From assembly GCA_963738575.1 (NCBI GenBank), contig CAVTWY010000004.1:434001-498000 (forward strand): 64,000 bases of DNA, given 5' to 3'. Positions 1-9,508 of the stretch are shown in pieces (positions within the stretch are counted from its first letter, which is position 1; each line of letters begins with the position of its first letter). Under the pieces are notes generated by a model, which did no database searches, had not been told where the DNA came from, and saw only the letters and a list, made by a program, of their open reading frames with translations. Source of the stretch: CAVTWY01 sp963738575. Its GTDB lineage: Bacteria > Pseudomonadota > Gammaproteobacteria > Burkholderiales > Burkholderiaceae_C. A program made the position numbers and the translations under genes.

Positions 1-1096
1 GATGCGGCGGGTGGATTACGCCGCTTGGCAGCGCCTGCTGCACGCACGGGGCTGGGCTGCGCCGGGTTGGCCACGCACCTTTGGCGGCACGGGCTGGGAT
101 ATCCGCCAGCGATACATCTTTGAAAGCGTGATGGCCGAGCACGATTGCCCGCCGCAGTACCACCACGGCCTGGGGCACATCGGCCCCGTGTTGCTGCACT
201 TTGGCACGCCCGAACAGCACCGCCGATTTGTGCCCGGCATCCTGGACGGCAGCGATTGGTGGTGCCAAGGCTACTCTGAGCCGGGCGCTGGCAGTGACTT
301 GGCAGCACTGAAAACCCGCGCCGTGTATGGCGTGGACGCTCAGGGCGAACACTACCGCGTCAGCGGCCAGAAGATCTGGACTTCGCACGCCCACGAGGCT
401 GATTGGATGTACACGCTCGTTCGCACCAGCACCGAGGGTCGCAAGCAAGAAGGCATCACCTTGTTGTTGATCCCTTTGTCGCTGCCTGGCATTCGCATTC
501 AGCCCATTCGCACCATCGACGCTTGGCACCACGTCAACGAAGTGTTTCTTGACGACGTGCGCGTGCCGGCCGAAAACCGCGTGGGCGAAGAGGGACAGGG
601 CTGGCGCTGTGCCAAGTACCTTCTCGACCGCGAGCGCCTGGCACCAGCCAACTTTGTGCGCCTGGAGCGGCTGGTGCAACAGGTTGCCGCACAGGTGAAG
701 GCGCAGGCCGCGCAAGCGCCGTCGCCCACAACCTTTCTTGCCCGGTTCTCCGAGCGCTTGCTACTGGCAGAAGCCGAAGTGCGCGCCGCACGCGAACTGC
801 TGCTGTCGGCCATCGACGATGAGCTGCGTGGCTCCCTGCGCTCGGCCAAATCGTCAGCGCTAAAGCTGCATTGCTCGGAGCTTTCGCAGCGCCTCATTGG
901 CATCGCCTTCGACGCCTTGGGCCCACAACGAGCTGCACGCTTTGTGCCGCTGGACGCCGAAGGTGTCGAGCAACCGCTTGAAGACGCGCAATCCAATGTG
1001 CTGCACAACTACCTCTTCTACCGCTCCAAGACCATTGCCGGCGGCACCAGCGAAGTGCAGAAGAACGTGATCGCGCGCGAACTCTTCGGCGCTTGA
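1..1096 (+). CDS. Acyl-CoA dehydrogenase, 5' end probably outside window
   Basis: FAD-dependent dehydrogenase that introduces an alpha-beta double bond into an acyl-CoA. About 364 residues are visible, and the usual family length (about 390-400) suggests that the first 30 or so residues lie before the window, so the ATG at base 2 is probably internal. The flavin/substrate signature SEPGAGSDLAALKT is at about residues 92-105 and IWTSHAHEADW follows near 125. The C-terminus carries GGTSEVQKNVIARELFG, where the MCAD-type catalytic Glu before GT is Gly, so the base must sit elsewhere or in a partner subunit. The next gene starts 24 bases downstream and encodes a second, divergent acyl-CoA dehydrogenase, so the two may form a heteromer. 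The substrate is unknown. Confidence 0.9.
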   Translation, partial: MRRVDYAAWQRLLHARGWAAPGWPRTFGGTGWDIRQRYIFESVMAEHDCPPQYHHGLGHIGPVLLHFGTPEQHRRFVPGILDGSDWWCQGYSEPGAGSDLAALKTRAVYGVDAQGEHYRVSGQKIWTSHAHEADWMYTLVRTSTEGRKQEGITLLLIPLSLPGIRIQPIRTIDAWHHVNEVFLDDVRVPAENRVGEEGQGWRCAKYLLDRERLAPANFVRLERLVQQVAAQVKAQAAQAPSPTTFLARFSERLLLAEAEVRAARELLLSAIDDELRGSLRSAKSSALKLHCSELSQRLIGIAFDALGPQRAARFVPLDAEGVEQPLEDAQSNVLHNYLFYRSKTIAGGTSEVQKNVIARELFGA

Positions 1097-1120
1097 GACC
1101 AAAAGCTAAGGCCCGCTGCC

Positions 1121-2221
1121 ATGACCTACCGCGTTGATCCCATGTTCCCGGGCGACTTGCATGACGCCGCCGCACGTTTTGCGGCCAACACGTTGAAGCA
1201 GCCACCCGAGGCCGCTTGGCAGGAGGCCCGCGCGATGGAATGGCCAGCATTGCTGGTTGACGAGGCCCACGGTGGCGCCGGGGGCACCCTGGCAGATCTG
1301 GCCGCCGTCGTCGAGGCGTGCGCGCGCCACGCCACGGGCCTGCCTTTGCTGCGCCGCTGCGCGTTGGCACCCGCGTTGCTGATGGCAGCTGGGGGCCCTA
1401 ACGCACAAGCCACCTTGCGCGCGCTGGGCGCTGGCACCGTCGATGTGGACGTGGCTGGCGGCAACCAGATTGCGGCGTTGGTTGACAGCCGTGGCGGTGT
1501 GGCCCTGACCGGCACGCTGGAGCTGGCCGACGCAACGTTTTCTTGCAGCCACGTGCTGGTCTGCACACCACATCACCTTTTGTTGTTGCCACGCGCAGCG
1601 TTGCCGACGACATGGCAGCGTCAGCGCGGCCTGGATGGTCAATGCACCGCCGACGTGGTCGTGGACGGCATGGTGTTGCCCGCCGACGCCGTGCTGGCCA
1701 GTGGCCAGCAGGTGGCTGCTGCAGCGCAGGTGGCGGCTGACGCAGGTGCGCTCTTCACCGCCGTCGAAATCGCCGCAACCCTGGGCGCTTTGGTAGAGCG
1801 CTGCATTGACCACCTGAACACACGGGTGCAGTTTGGTGTGGCCTTGGCCACGTTTCAGGTGTTGCGTCACCAGGCGGTGCAGCTCTACGTGCAATACGAG
1901 GCCGCCAGCGTGATGCTCGCGCGCCAGGTGGCCGACACGGTGCGCAGCGGACAGCTTCGTGGCCGGGACGCCGCCGTGACCAAGCTGTACTTGAACGACT
2001 TGGCGCGGCGCGGTGCGGAAGCGGCCATCCAACTGCACGGCGGCATGGGCATGACGACCGAACTGCCCGCCACGCGCCTGGCGCAGCGCTTGATTGCAGC
2101 GCAGTTTGAGCACGGCGAGCGCTTGGCGCTGCTCGATGCACTCGAGGCGATGGAAGCCTCAACGCCACGCAAGCCCTTCGCTGGCGCATCAAGCCGTGAC
2201 GCGGCAAGTCTCGCGGCTTGA
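1121..2221 (+). CDS. Acyl-CoA dehydrogenase, small divergent type
   Basis: A 366-residue acyl-CoA dehydrogenase-family protein. The C-terminal helical domain is recognisable from VTKLYLNDLARRGAEAAIQ followed by LHGGMGMTTELPATR. The N-terminal and middle domains are weakly conserved, and the SEPxAGSD flavin motif is replaced. This shorter divergent form is typical of the second subunit in heteromeric acyl-CoA dehydrogenases of steroid and aromatic side-chain catabolism. It lies 24 bases after the first dehydrogenase and about 24 bases before the acyl-CoA synthetase-like gene, so all are probably co-transcribed. Family assignment is firm. Pairing with the upstream gene is inferred. Confidence 0.85.
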   Translation: MTYRVDPMFPGDLHDAAARFAANTLKQPPEAAWQEARAMEWPALLVDEAHGGAGGTLADLAAVVEACARHATGLPLLRRCALAPALLMAAGGPNAQATLRALGAGTVDVDVAGGNQIAALVDSRGGVALTGTLELADATFSCSHVLVCTPHHLLLLPRAALPTTWQRQRGLDGQCTADVVVDGMVLPADAVLASGQQVAAAAQVAADAGALFTAVEIAATLGALVERCIDHLNTRVQFGVALATFQVLRHQAVQLYVQYEAASVMLARQVADTVRSGQLRGRDAAVTKLYLNDLARRGAEAAIQLHGGMGMTTELPATRLAQRLIAAQFEHGERLALLDALEAMEASTPRKPFAGASSRDAASLAA

Positions 2222-2245
2222 CCCACCGCCGCACGCTGGTCAACC

Positions 2246-4345
2246 ATGCACTCTCTGCACCCCTTCTTCCACCCTCAGTCGCTCGCGATCGTGGGTGCCT
2301 CGTCGGACCCCGAGCGCATCGGTGGGCGGCCGCTGCGATTCCTCATTGAAGGGGGTTACGCAGGCGCGCTCTACCCGGTGAACACCGCTGGCCATGCCGA
2401 GCTGATGGGTGTGCGCGCCTACCGCAGCGTGCTGGACCTTCCGCACGGCATCGACCACGCGATCATCGCGGTGCCCTTCGCCGCCGTCGAGCAAGCGGTG
2501 ACCGATTGCGCGCACCAAGGCGTGCGGGCGGTGCAGGTCTTCGCCGCCGGGTTTGCAGAAGCAGGTGCCGAAGGCGCGCGCATTCAGCAGCGGTTGGCGC
2601 ACATCGCGCGCGCGGCAGGCATGCGACTGATCGGGCCCAATGCGTTGGGGCTCATCAACCCCAAGATTGGCTTGTTTGCCACGTTCTCCACGCTGCTCAA
2701 TGGGGTGCGTCCGGGTGCAGGGGCGATTGGCTTGGCCACGCAAAGCGGCGCTTTCGGCTCGGCCAGCTATGGCGCTGCCGCACTGCGGGGGCTGGGCCTG
2801 TCGTGCGCGGTGGCCACCGGCAACGAGGCCGATGTGGACGTGGCGGAGTGCATTGACTACCTTGCGCAAGACGCTGACACCCATGTGATCTGCACCGCGC
2901 TGGAAGCCTGCCGCGACGGTGCGGCCCTGCGCGCCGCGCTGCTTAAAGCAGCCGACGCAGGCAAGCCTGTGGTGGCCATCAAGATTGGCCGTTCGGCCGT
3001 GGGCGCAGCGGCGGCGGCCACCCACACCGGTGGCTTGGCCGGCAACGATGCCGTGTACGAAGCAGTGCTGGCCGAATGCGGCGCCGTGCGTGCATCGAGC
3101 ATCGACGAAATGCTTGACATTGCAGCGCTGCTTGCCAGCACGCGCACACTGCCACGGGGGCCGACGGTGGGCGTCGTCACGGGATCGGGCGGCATCGGCG
3201 TGCTGATGGCCGACGAGGCCGAGGGCCTGGGGCTGGACCTGCCGCCATTGCCGCAGGCTGCCGTTAAGGCACTGACAGAGGTGCTGCCTTTCGCAGTCGC
3301 CGCCAACCCCTACGACACCACGGCTCAAGTCACTTCGGTGCCTCAGGGCATCCCGCGCGTGGTTGAGGCCATGCTTGCGCACGGGGCTTACGACACCGTG
3401 GTTGCCTATTTGGCCCATTCGGGTCTGTCTCCCCAACGCTTCGAGACCACGCAAGCTTCGCTCGTCGAACTCAAGGCTCGCCACCCCGAGCAGGGGTTGA
3501 TGGTGGTGATGTTGTCCACCCAGGCTGTGGCGCAACAGCTTGGCGCCGCTGGCGTGCCGGTGGTGGGCGACCCGAGCCGCGCCATGCGGGCCCTTGGCGC
3601 TGCATGGGCCTTGGCCCAGCGGCGCCGGGCGCTGCATCGGCTGCCAGCGATGGCGGCGGCTAGCGCAGTGCTGCCCCATGTCGGCACCGAGGCGCAAGCC
3701 AAGGCCGTGCTGGCAAGCGCCGGACTGCCAGTGTTGCAAGAGCATGTTTGCGCCAGCCGTGCGCAGGCCATGCAAACAGCCGCACGGATGACCTTTCCGT
3801 TGGTGGCCAAAATCGTCTCGCCCGACATCGCGCACAAAACCGAAATGGGTGGCGTGGTCTTGAATCTGGCCAATGCGCAAGCCGTGGGCGACGCCTTTGA
3901 TGCCTTGATGGAACGCGCGGCGCGCCTGCGACCGGATGCGGTGCTCGACGGTGTGCTTTTGGCGCCCATGGTGCGTGGCGGTGTTGAGACCATTGCGGGC
4001 GTGGTGAACGACGCCGTCTTTGGCCCGATGGTGATGTTCGGCCTTGGTGGCACGGCCGCCGAGCTCTACCGCGACGTGGCGTTTGCTTCGGCACCGCTGA
4101 CGCCAGCGCGCGCCGAGCAACTCATCGATGCCACGCGAGCGGCGGCGCTGCTGCGCGGCTGGCGGGGCGCAGCACCTGCCGATCGGGACGCACTGGTGCA
4201 GACGCTGCTGCGCTTGTCAGCCTTTGCCGTCGCGCACGCCCACGAGATCGAGTCCATCGACATCAACCCACTGGTGGTGCTTGAGCGTGGCTGCCTGTGC
4301 CTGGACGCAGTGATCGCCCGCCGCGCCCTAACAACGAATGATTGA
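2246..4345 (+). CDS. Acyl-CoA synthetase (NDP-forming) / acetate-CoA ligase family, fused alpha-beta
   Basis: A 699-residue protein with the layout of fused NDP-forming acyl-CoA synthetases. An N-terminal CoA-binding Rossmann domain (SLAIVGASSDPERIGGRPLR, about residues 12-31) is followed by succinyl-CoA-ligase-like flavodoxin domains, with ATQSGAFGSASYGAA at about 170 and VVTGSGGIGVLMADEAE at about 310. A C-terminal ATP-grasp domain contains VAKIVSPDIAHKTEMGGVVL at about 520. Members activate or deactivate acyl groups as CoA thioesters; the true substrate cannot be read from sequence. The context of dehydrogenases and an enoyl-CoA hydratase suggests that it feeds a beta-oxidation-like route. 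Confidence 0.9.
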   Translation: MHSLHPFFHPQSLAIVGASSDPERIGGRPLRFLIEGGYAGALYPVNTAGHAELMGVRAYRSVLDLPHGIDHAIIAVPFAAVEQAVTDCAHQGVRAVQVFAAGFAEAGAEGARIQQRLAHIARAAGMRLIGPNALGLINPKIGLFATFSTLLNGVRPGAGAIGLATQSGAFGSASYGAAALRGLGLSCAVATGNEADVDVAECIDYLAQDADTHVICTALEACRDGAALRAALLKAADAGKPVVAIKIGRSAVGAAAAATHTGGLAGNDAVYEAVLAECGAVRASSIDEMLDIAALLASTRTLPRGPTVGVVTGSGGIGVLMADEAEGLGLDLPPLPQAAVKALTEVLPFAVAANPYDTTAQVTSVPQGIPRVVEAMLAHGAYDTVVAYLAHSGLSPQRFETTQASLVELKARHPEQGLMVVMLSTQAVAQQLGAAGVPVVGDPSRAMRALGAAWALAQRRRALHRLPAMAAASAVLPHVGTEAQAKAVLASAGLPVLQEHVCASRAQAMQTAARMTFPLVAKIVSPDIAHKTEMGGVVLNLANAQAVGDAFDALMERAARLRPDAVLDGVLLAPMVRGGVETIAGVVNDAVFGPMVMFGLGGTAAELYRDVAFASAPLTPARAEQLIDATRAAALLRGWRGAAPADRDALVQTLLRLSAFAVAHAHEIESIDINPLVVLERGCLCLDAVIARRALTTND

Positions 4346-4368
4346 ACAACCAAGAGGACTTGAACAAA

Positions 4369-5145
4369 ATGAGCGAACTTAAAACCCTGCTACTGGATGT
4401 GCGCGACCGCGTTGCCACCGTCACGCTGAACCGCCCGCCGGTGAATGCCCAAAACGCTGAGATGCGTGCCGAGCTGACCACCTTGTTCGATGAGCTCTCC
4501 GACCGCGAAGACGTGATGGCCATCGTCATCACCGGCGCGGGCAAGGTGTTCTGCGCCGGGGCCGACATCCGCGAGCGGCCCAACCTGGCGGGTGTGGTTG
4601 GCGCCTACGGCCGCCACAACCGGCTGGTGCGCGAAACCCATAACGCCATTGTTGAATGCAGCAAGCCCGTGATCTCGGCCGTCAACGGCGCGGCCTTGGG
4701 GGCGGGCTTCGGGCTGGTGATGGCCTCGGACATCTGGGTCATGAGTGAGGATGCTTACGTCTCGATGCCCGAGATCAACGTGGGCCTGGCCGGCGGGGTG
4801 TCGTTCTTGCAGCGTCACTTCAGCCAGTCGCGCTCGCGGCGGATGTTTTTTACCGGCATGCAAGTGAGCGCCGCAGAGTTGTACCGCCTGGGCCTGGTCG
4901 AGGCCTGCCTGCCGCCCGCCGACCTGATGCCCTACGCCATGGCCATTGCGCACGAGATTGCCAGCAAAGCCCCGGTGGCGATGCGACTGGCCAAGGAGGC
5001 AGCACGCATGACCCTGTCCATGCCCCAGCGCGAGGCCTACCGCTACGAGCAAAGCAACACGGTGGCACTGTCGAAAACCGACGACGCCAAGGAGGCGCAG
5101 CGCGCCTTCCTTGAAAAGCGCAAGCCCGTGTACCAAGGTCGATGA
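4369..5145 (+). CDS. Enoyl-CoA hydratase/isomerase family protein
   Basis: A 258-residue crotonase-fold protein that would hydrate or isomerise an enoyl-CoA. The oxyanion-hole segments are visible: ITGAGKVFCAGADIRE near residue 55-70 and NGAALGAGFGLVMASDIWV near 105-123. The open frame extends upstream to a TTG at 4342, but the ATG at 4369 is chosen because AGAGGA lies 10 bases before it and the protein then begins MSELKTLLLDVRDRVATVTLNRPP, the usual crotonase start. The preceding gene ends at 4345. The gene continues the acyl-CoA cluster on the same strand. Confidence 0.92.
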   Translation: MSELKTLLLDVRDRVATVTLNRPPVNAQNAEMRAELTTLFDELSDREDVMAIVITGAGKVFCAGADIRERPNLAGVVGAYGRHNRLVRETHNAIVECSKPVISAVNGAALGAGFGLVMASDIWVMSEDAYVSMPEINVGLAGGVSFLQRHFSQSRSRRMFFTGMQVSAAELYRLGLVEACLPPADLMPYAMAIAHEIASKAPVAMRLAKEAARMTLSMPQREAYRYEQSNTVALSKTDDAKEAQRAFLEKRKPVYQGR

Positions 5146-5157
5146 GGGGGATGTGCC

Positions 5158-5874
5158 GTGAAAGGTGCTGAGGACCGGGCCGGGGCTGCGGGGTTGGTCG
5201 ACACCCACCCTTCGATGACGCCGAAGGTAGGCTTCGGGCCGGGCGCGCGTGAGGCGCAGGACACCCTTGACGGGCTCGATGGGCGAGAGGCGCAGTTGAT
5301 CGCCATTGCGCGGCGTTTGTTTGCGCGCCAAGGTTTTGACGCCACCTCGCTGCGCGACATTGCGCAAGAGGCTCAGATCACCAAGGCGGCCCTGTACTAC
5401 TACTTCCCCAACAAAGACGCGCTGTACGAGCGCATCGTGATCGAATCCATGGACGCGCTGCTGGCGGACGTCAAAGCCGCCGTGGCCCGCATGCCCACCC
5501 CCTTGACGCAGGTGCGCGCTTTTTTGTACGCGTCGGCCGACTCGCTGGAGCACCAACGCGACCGCTGGCTCGCTGGTTCCAACGCCTTCTGGCAGGCTGG
5601 CGCCACCGGTCGCCGTGGCTTGGCGTTGACCCAACGTGACGCCTTCGAAGGCCTGCTGCGCGGCTGCATCGAAAGGGGCATCACAAGCGGCGAGTTGCGC
5701 CCCGTGGACCCGGCCATGGCGACCCGGTTGTTGCTGTCGGGCCTGAACCAAATGGCCCGTTGGTATCACACCGGTGGTGCGCTGACTGCTCGCGAAGTCA
5801 TTGACCAATACTTGGACATCGTGCTGCTGGGCCTTTTCAACCGCCCTGCGCCCGGGGCTGCCCACGCGCCATGA
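5158..5874 (+). CDS. TetR/AcrR family transcriptional regulator
   Basis: A 238-residue TetR-type repressor candidate. The helix-turn-helix is clear: FDATSLRDIAQEAQITKAAL then YYYFPNKDALYERIV, about residues 59-94. The C-terminal ligand domain is family-typical but uninformative. The GTG at 5158 gives an unusually long N-terminal tail of about 40 residues; an in-frame ATG at 5215 would give 219 residues and is a plausible alternative. It sits in the catabolic cluster 12 bases after the hydratase, and its stop overlaps the start of the next gene (ATGA at 5871-5874). It probably controls this cluster in response to a pathway CoA ester or substrate. Confidence 0.88.
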   Translation: MKGAEDRAGAAGLVDTHPSMTPKVGFGPGAREAQDTLDGLDGREAQLIAIARRLFARQGFDATSLRDIAQEAQITKAALYYYFPNKDALYERIVIESMDALLADVKAAVARMPTPLTQVRAFLYASADSLEHQRDRWLAGSNAFWQAGATGRRGLALTQRDAFEGLLRGCIERGITSGELRPVDPAMATRLLLSGLNQMARWYHTGGALTAREVIDQYLDIVLLGLFNRPAPGAAHAP

Positions 5875-7763
5875 AGCCCGCCCACCCCAGCACGGTGCAA
5901 GCGCAAGCCGCGGTGGTGCAGGCGCTTGATTTCAGCGACCGCCACGATTTTGACGATGCGCAGCGAGGCTTCGTTGGCACGCTGCCGCAAGCTCAGGTGG
6001 CGGCCGACGACGGCGGCGTCGCGTGGAGCCTGGCGCCCTATGCCTTTTTGGATGGCGAAGCGCCCGCCACCGTGAACCCGAGCTTGTGGCGCATGGCGCA
6101 GCTCAACGCCATCCACGGCCTGTTTGAGGTGAGCGAGCGTGTGTACCAGGTGCGTGGGTTTTCGCTGGCCAACGTCACCTTCGTTGAAGGTGAGCGCGGT
6201 GTCATCGTCATCGACCCACTGCAATTCACCGAGCATGCTCGCGCCGCACTGGCCCTTTACCGCCACCACCGTGGTCCTCGGCCAGTAAGCGCCGTGATCT
6301 ACACCCACAGCCACCGCGACCACTACGGCGGCGTGCGCGGCGTTTACGGCGAAGAAGAACAGCGCCTTGGTGTGCCGGTCATCGGCCCGGTTGGTTTCAC
6401 TGAAGAGTGCTTTTCCGAATCGATCCTCGCCGGTGTGCCGATGCGCAGGCGGGCGATGTTCCAGTTTGGTTGGTCGCTCAAGCCGGGCCCGATGGCGCAT
6501 GTGGATTGCGGCCTTGGCAAAGCGGTGGGCCGCGGTGGCGACGGTTTTGTGGCGCCCACGCTGCTCATTCGTGAACCCATCGAGACCCACACTGTGGACG
6601 GTGTCGAGTGCGTCTTCCATCTCACCTCGGGCACCGAGGCGCCGGCCAACATGAGCCTGCACTTCCCCGCACTGAAGGTGCTGAACTTGGCCGAAATCGC
6701 ATGCCACACAATGCACAACCTGTGCCCGCTGCGCGGTGCCAAGACACGCGATGCATTGGAATGGGCACGCTGCCTGGACGATGCGCTGGAAATGTTTGTG
6801 CCGCAGGCTGAGGTGCTGGTGGTGCAACACCATTGGCCTGTGTGGGGCCGCGAGCGCATGGCGCAATACGTTGCCGGACAGCGCGACCTCTACCGCTACC
6901 TCCACGACCAGACGCTGCGGCTGATGAGCAAAGGCCTAACCCCCAGCGAAATAGCCGAAGCGCTGCTGCTGCCAAGCGCACTCTCGCGCCAGTGGTTTGC
7001 GCGTGGCTACTATGGCGCTGTGGCGCACAACGTTGCGGCTGTGTATGCGCATTACTTGGGCCCTTTCGAGGGCAACCCGGCGCGCCTGAACCCGCTTCCC
7101 CCGACGGCAGCAGCGCAACGCCATGTGGCCTACATGGGCGGCGCCGATACGGTGGTGGCGCGTGCCCAGGCGGATTTTTCTGTCGGCGAGTTTCGCTGGG
7201 TCGTCGAAGTGCTCAACTTGGTGGTCTTCGCCGAGCCCGGCCACCGCGCCGCGCGCGAGCTGGCCGCCGACGCGATGGAACAGCTGGGCTACCAAGCCGA
7301 GTCCGCCACCTGGCGCAACGCGTACTTGCTGGGTGCCCTGGAGTTGCGCAGCAACGCCGCTGCGCGAGCGCCAACGGGCGTGGCCATCAGCCCCGACGTG
7401 GTGGCTGTGTTGCCGTTGGCACGGTTTCTTGAATATTTGGCCATTCGCGTGGATGGGCCGAAGGCGCAAAACATCAGCCTGCGCCTGGATTGGCGCTTGG
7501 TGGACGGGACGCAGGTGGACGCACAACGTCTGGTGCTGAGTCACGGTGCCCTGAACCATCGACCTGGCAGCCACGGAGCGCACGCTGACGCGGTGATCGA
7601 AACGACACGTGCCCAACTGGCGGCGCATTCGGCCGGCCGCACCACCTTGCTCGCTGGGCTGGCCAGCGGCACCTTGCCCGTGCATGGCAACCGTGCGCTG
7701 GTGCAGCAGTTCTTCGAGGCGCTGGATGAATTTGATCCGATGTTCAACGTGGTGGAACCCTAG
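5871..7763 (+). CDS. Alkyl sulfatase (SdsA-like, MBL fold with SCP2-like C-terminus)
   Basis: A 630-residue protein of the BDS1/SdsA1 alkylsulfatase group, which hydrolyses primary or secondary alkyl sulfates with two zinc ions. The metallo-beta-lactamase motif THSHRDHYGG begins at residue 145 (zinc ligands H146, H148, D150, H151), and NLAEIACHTMHNLCPLRGA at about 275-293 matches the second metal-ligand segment of SdsA1. Long helical dimerisation and SCP2-like domains follow (TLLAGLASGTLPVHGN near the end). Family members are often exported, but no signal peptide is seen here, suggesting a cytoplasmic enzyme. It overlaps the TetR gene by four bases. Confidence 0.88.
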   Translation: MKPAHPSTVQAQAAVVQALDFSDRHDFDDAQRGFVGTLPQAQVAADDGGVAWSLAPYAFLDGEAPATVNPSLWRMAQLNAIHGLFEVSERVYQVRGFSLANVTFVEGERGVIVIDPLQFTEHARAALALYRHHRGPRPVSAVIYTHSHRDHYGGVRGVYGEEEQRLGVPVIGPVGFTEECFSESILAGVPMRRRAMFQFGWSLKPGPMAHVDCGLGKAVGRGGDGFVAPTLLIREPIETHTVDGVECVFHLTSGTEAPANMSLHFPALKVLNLAEIACHTMHNLCPLRGAKTRDALEWARCLDDALEMFVPQAEVLVVQHHWPVWGRERMAQYVAGQRDLYRYLHDQTLRLMSKGLTPSEIAEALLLPSALSRQWFARGYYGAVAHNVAAVYAHYLGPFEGNPARLNPLPPTAAAQRHVAYMGGADTVVARAQADFSVGEFRWVVEVLNLVVFAEPGHRAARELAADAMEQLGYQAESATWRNAYLLGALELRSNAAARAPTGVAISPDVVAVLPLARFLEYLAIRVDGPKAQNISLRLDWRLVDGTQVDAQRLVLSHGALNHRPGSHGAHADAVIETTRAQLAAHSAGRTTLLAGLASGTLPVHGNRALVQQFFEALDEFDPMFNVVEP

Positions 7764-7811
7764 CGTGGTGCCCCCCAAATACTTGCGCAAACCACCGTGC
7801 AGGAGCAACCC

Positions 7812-9482
7812 ATGAATGAGACCCAGTCAGCCACCGCTTCGGCCGCCGCCGACACCCCAACCACGCGCTGCGACGCCATCGTGGTGGGCGCAGGCTTCGG
7901 GGGTTTGTGCGCCATCCACAAGCTGCGCGAACGTGGCATGCGTGTGCAGGGCTTTGAAGCGGGCGGTGATGTGGGTGGTGTGTGGTACTGGAACCGCTAC
8001 CCCGGCGCCCGCGTGGATTTGCCCAGCATCGACTACAGCTTTGGTTTTTCTGAGGCCGTGCAACAAACTTGGAACTGGTCGGAGTACTTCGCGGCGCAGC
8101 CCGAGCTGATGCGCTACTTCGACTTCGTGGCCAACCAACTTGACTTGCGTCGGCACATCCGCTTCAACACCCGCGTGCAAAGAGCCGCGTGGGACGAGGC
8201 ACGCCAGCTTTGGACGGTGCAAACCACCGCAGGGGATCGCACCGAGGCCCCCTATTTGGTCATGGCCACGGGCCCGCTGTCGGTGCCCAAAGACCCAGAG
8301 TTCCCGGGCTTGGACCGCTTCCGTGGCGAGCTGTATCGCGCCGCCAAGTGGCCGCATCACCCAGTGAGCTACGCAGGCAAGCGTGTGGGCGTGATTGGCA
8401 CGGGCTCCAGTGGCATTCAGATCGTGCAAGAAGTCGGGCCGCTGTGCGCCGAGCTGCATGTCTTCCAGCGCACCCCAAGTTTCACCATGCCCATGCGCAA
8501 CCGCGCACTCGAACCTGCCTACTTGGCCGACGTGAAGCGCAACTACACCGGTCTGCGCGAAGCCGCGCGCAACAGCCCCAACGGTGGCCTGCGCCCGACC
8601 AGCACACGTGCTTTTTTTAGCGTGCCGCCCGAAGTGCGCCAGGAGCTGCTGGAAGACGCCTGGAAAATGGGTGGCCTGGCCATGCTGGGCACCTTTTCTG
8701 ACCTGCTTGTCAATCCGCAGGCGAATGAGCAGGTGGCCGAGTTTGTGCGCGGCAAGATCGGTGAGATCGTCAACGACCCTGCTACGGCGAATAAGCTCAA
8801 GCCGCGCGGCTACCCGATCTTTGCGCGCCGGCCTTGCTTGGATTCAAGCTACTACGAAACCTTCAACCTGCCTCACGTCAAACTGGTGGATTGCTTGGAA
8901 GAGCCCATCGTCGAGCTCACCGAGCGCGGCGTGCGCACGGCCACGCGCGAGATCGAGCTCGACATGGTGATTTTGGCCACCGGGTACGACGGTCTCACGG
9001 GCGCCATGCTGGCTTGCGACGTGACGGGCCGCGCGGGCGCCACGGTTCAAGCCAAATGGGCTGGCGGATCGCGCAGCTACTTGGGGCTGATGATGGCGGG
9101 CTTTCCCAACCTCTTCATGACCACGGGCCCCAACGGGCCGGCCGCGCTGGCCAACATCGTGCGCATCAGCGAAAACGATGTCGACTGGATCGCCACCGTG
9201 GTGTCGCACATGGAACAACACCGCTTCGGTGCCGTAGAGCCCACGCCCGATTCAGAGCAGGCCTGGATGGCCACAGTGGCTGCGCTGTCCGAGCGCACCT
9301 TGCTGTCGAAAGCGCAGACCTGGTATGTCGGGGCCAATGTGAGCGGCAAGCCCAAAGGCCTGCCCATGTACACCGGCGGCTTCCTCAAGTACCGCGAGGC
9401 GTGTGCTGCGGTGGTTCAGAACGGATTCCGTGACTTGGCTTTCGAGCCGGAGCGTTCGGGTGCCTCGTCAGCAGGCCGGTAA
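7812..9482 (+). CDS. Flavin-containing / Baeyer-Villiger-type monooxygenase
   Basis: A 556-residue NAD(P)H-dependent flavoprotein monooxygenase of the class B type, which inserts oxygen next to a ketone or oxidises heteroatoms. It has an FAD-binding GAGFGG near residue 22, an NADPH-binding GTGSSG near 195-200, and the downstream ATGYDGLTGAM and MTTGPNGP segments. The Baeyer-Villiger fingerprint FxGxxxHxxxWP is present as FRGELYRAAKWP, with Arg in place of His. The ATG at 7812 is preferred over an in-frame GTG at 7797 because AGGAG at 7801-7805 precedes it. It starts 48 bases after the alkylsulfatase and is presumably in the same transcription unit. Confidence 0.9.
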   Translation: MNETQSATASAAADTPTTRCDAIVVGAGFGGLCAIHKLRERGMRVQGFEAGGDVGGVWYWNRYPGARVDLPSIDYSFGFSEAVQQTWNWSEYFAAQPELMRYFDFVANQLDLRRHIRFNTRVQRAAWDEARQLWTVQTTAGDRTEAPYLVMATGPLSVPKDPEFPGLDRFRGELYRAAKWPHHPVSYAGKRVGVIGTGSSGIQIVQEVGPLCAELHVFQRTPSFTMPMRNRALEPAYLADVKRNYTGLREAARNSPNGGLRPTSTRAFFSVPPEVRQELLEDAWKMGGLAMLGTFSDLLVNPQANEQVAEFVRGKIGEIVNDPATANKLKPRGYPIFARRPCLDSSYYETFNLPHVKLVDCLEEPIVELTERGVRTATREIELDMVILATGYDGLTGAMLACDVTGRAGATVQAKWAGGSRSYLGLMMAGFPNLFMTTGPNGPAALANIVRISENDVDWIATVVSHMEQHRFGAVEPTPDSEQAWMATVAALSERTLLSKAQTWYVGANVSGKPKGLPMYTGGFLKYREACAAVVQNGFRDLAFEPERSGASSAGR

Positions 9483-9508
9483 CCATGACCATGTGCGGCC
9501 CCGTGCTG

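Noticed and set aside
2240..4120. Long minus-strand ORF of 626 residues opposite the acyl-CoA synthetase gene
   Set aside because: It is a GC-driven shadow, rich in His/Arg/Gly with no motif; the plus-strand gene has full family similarity.
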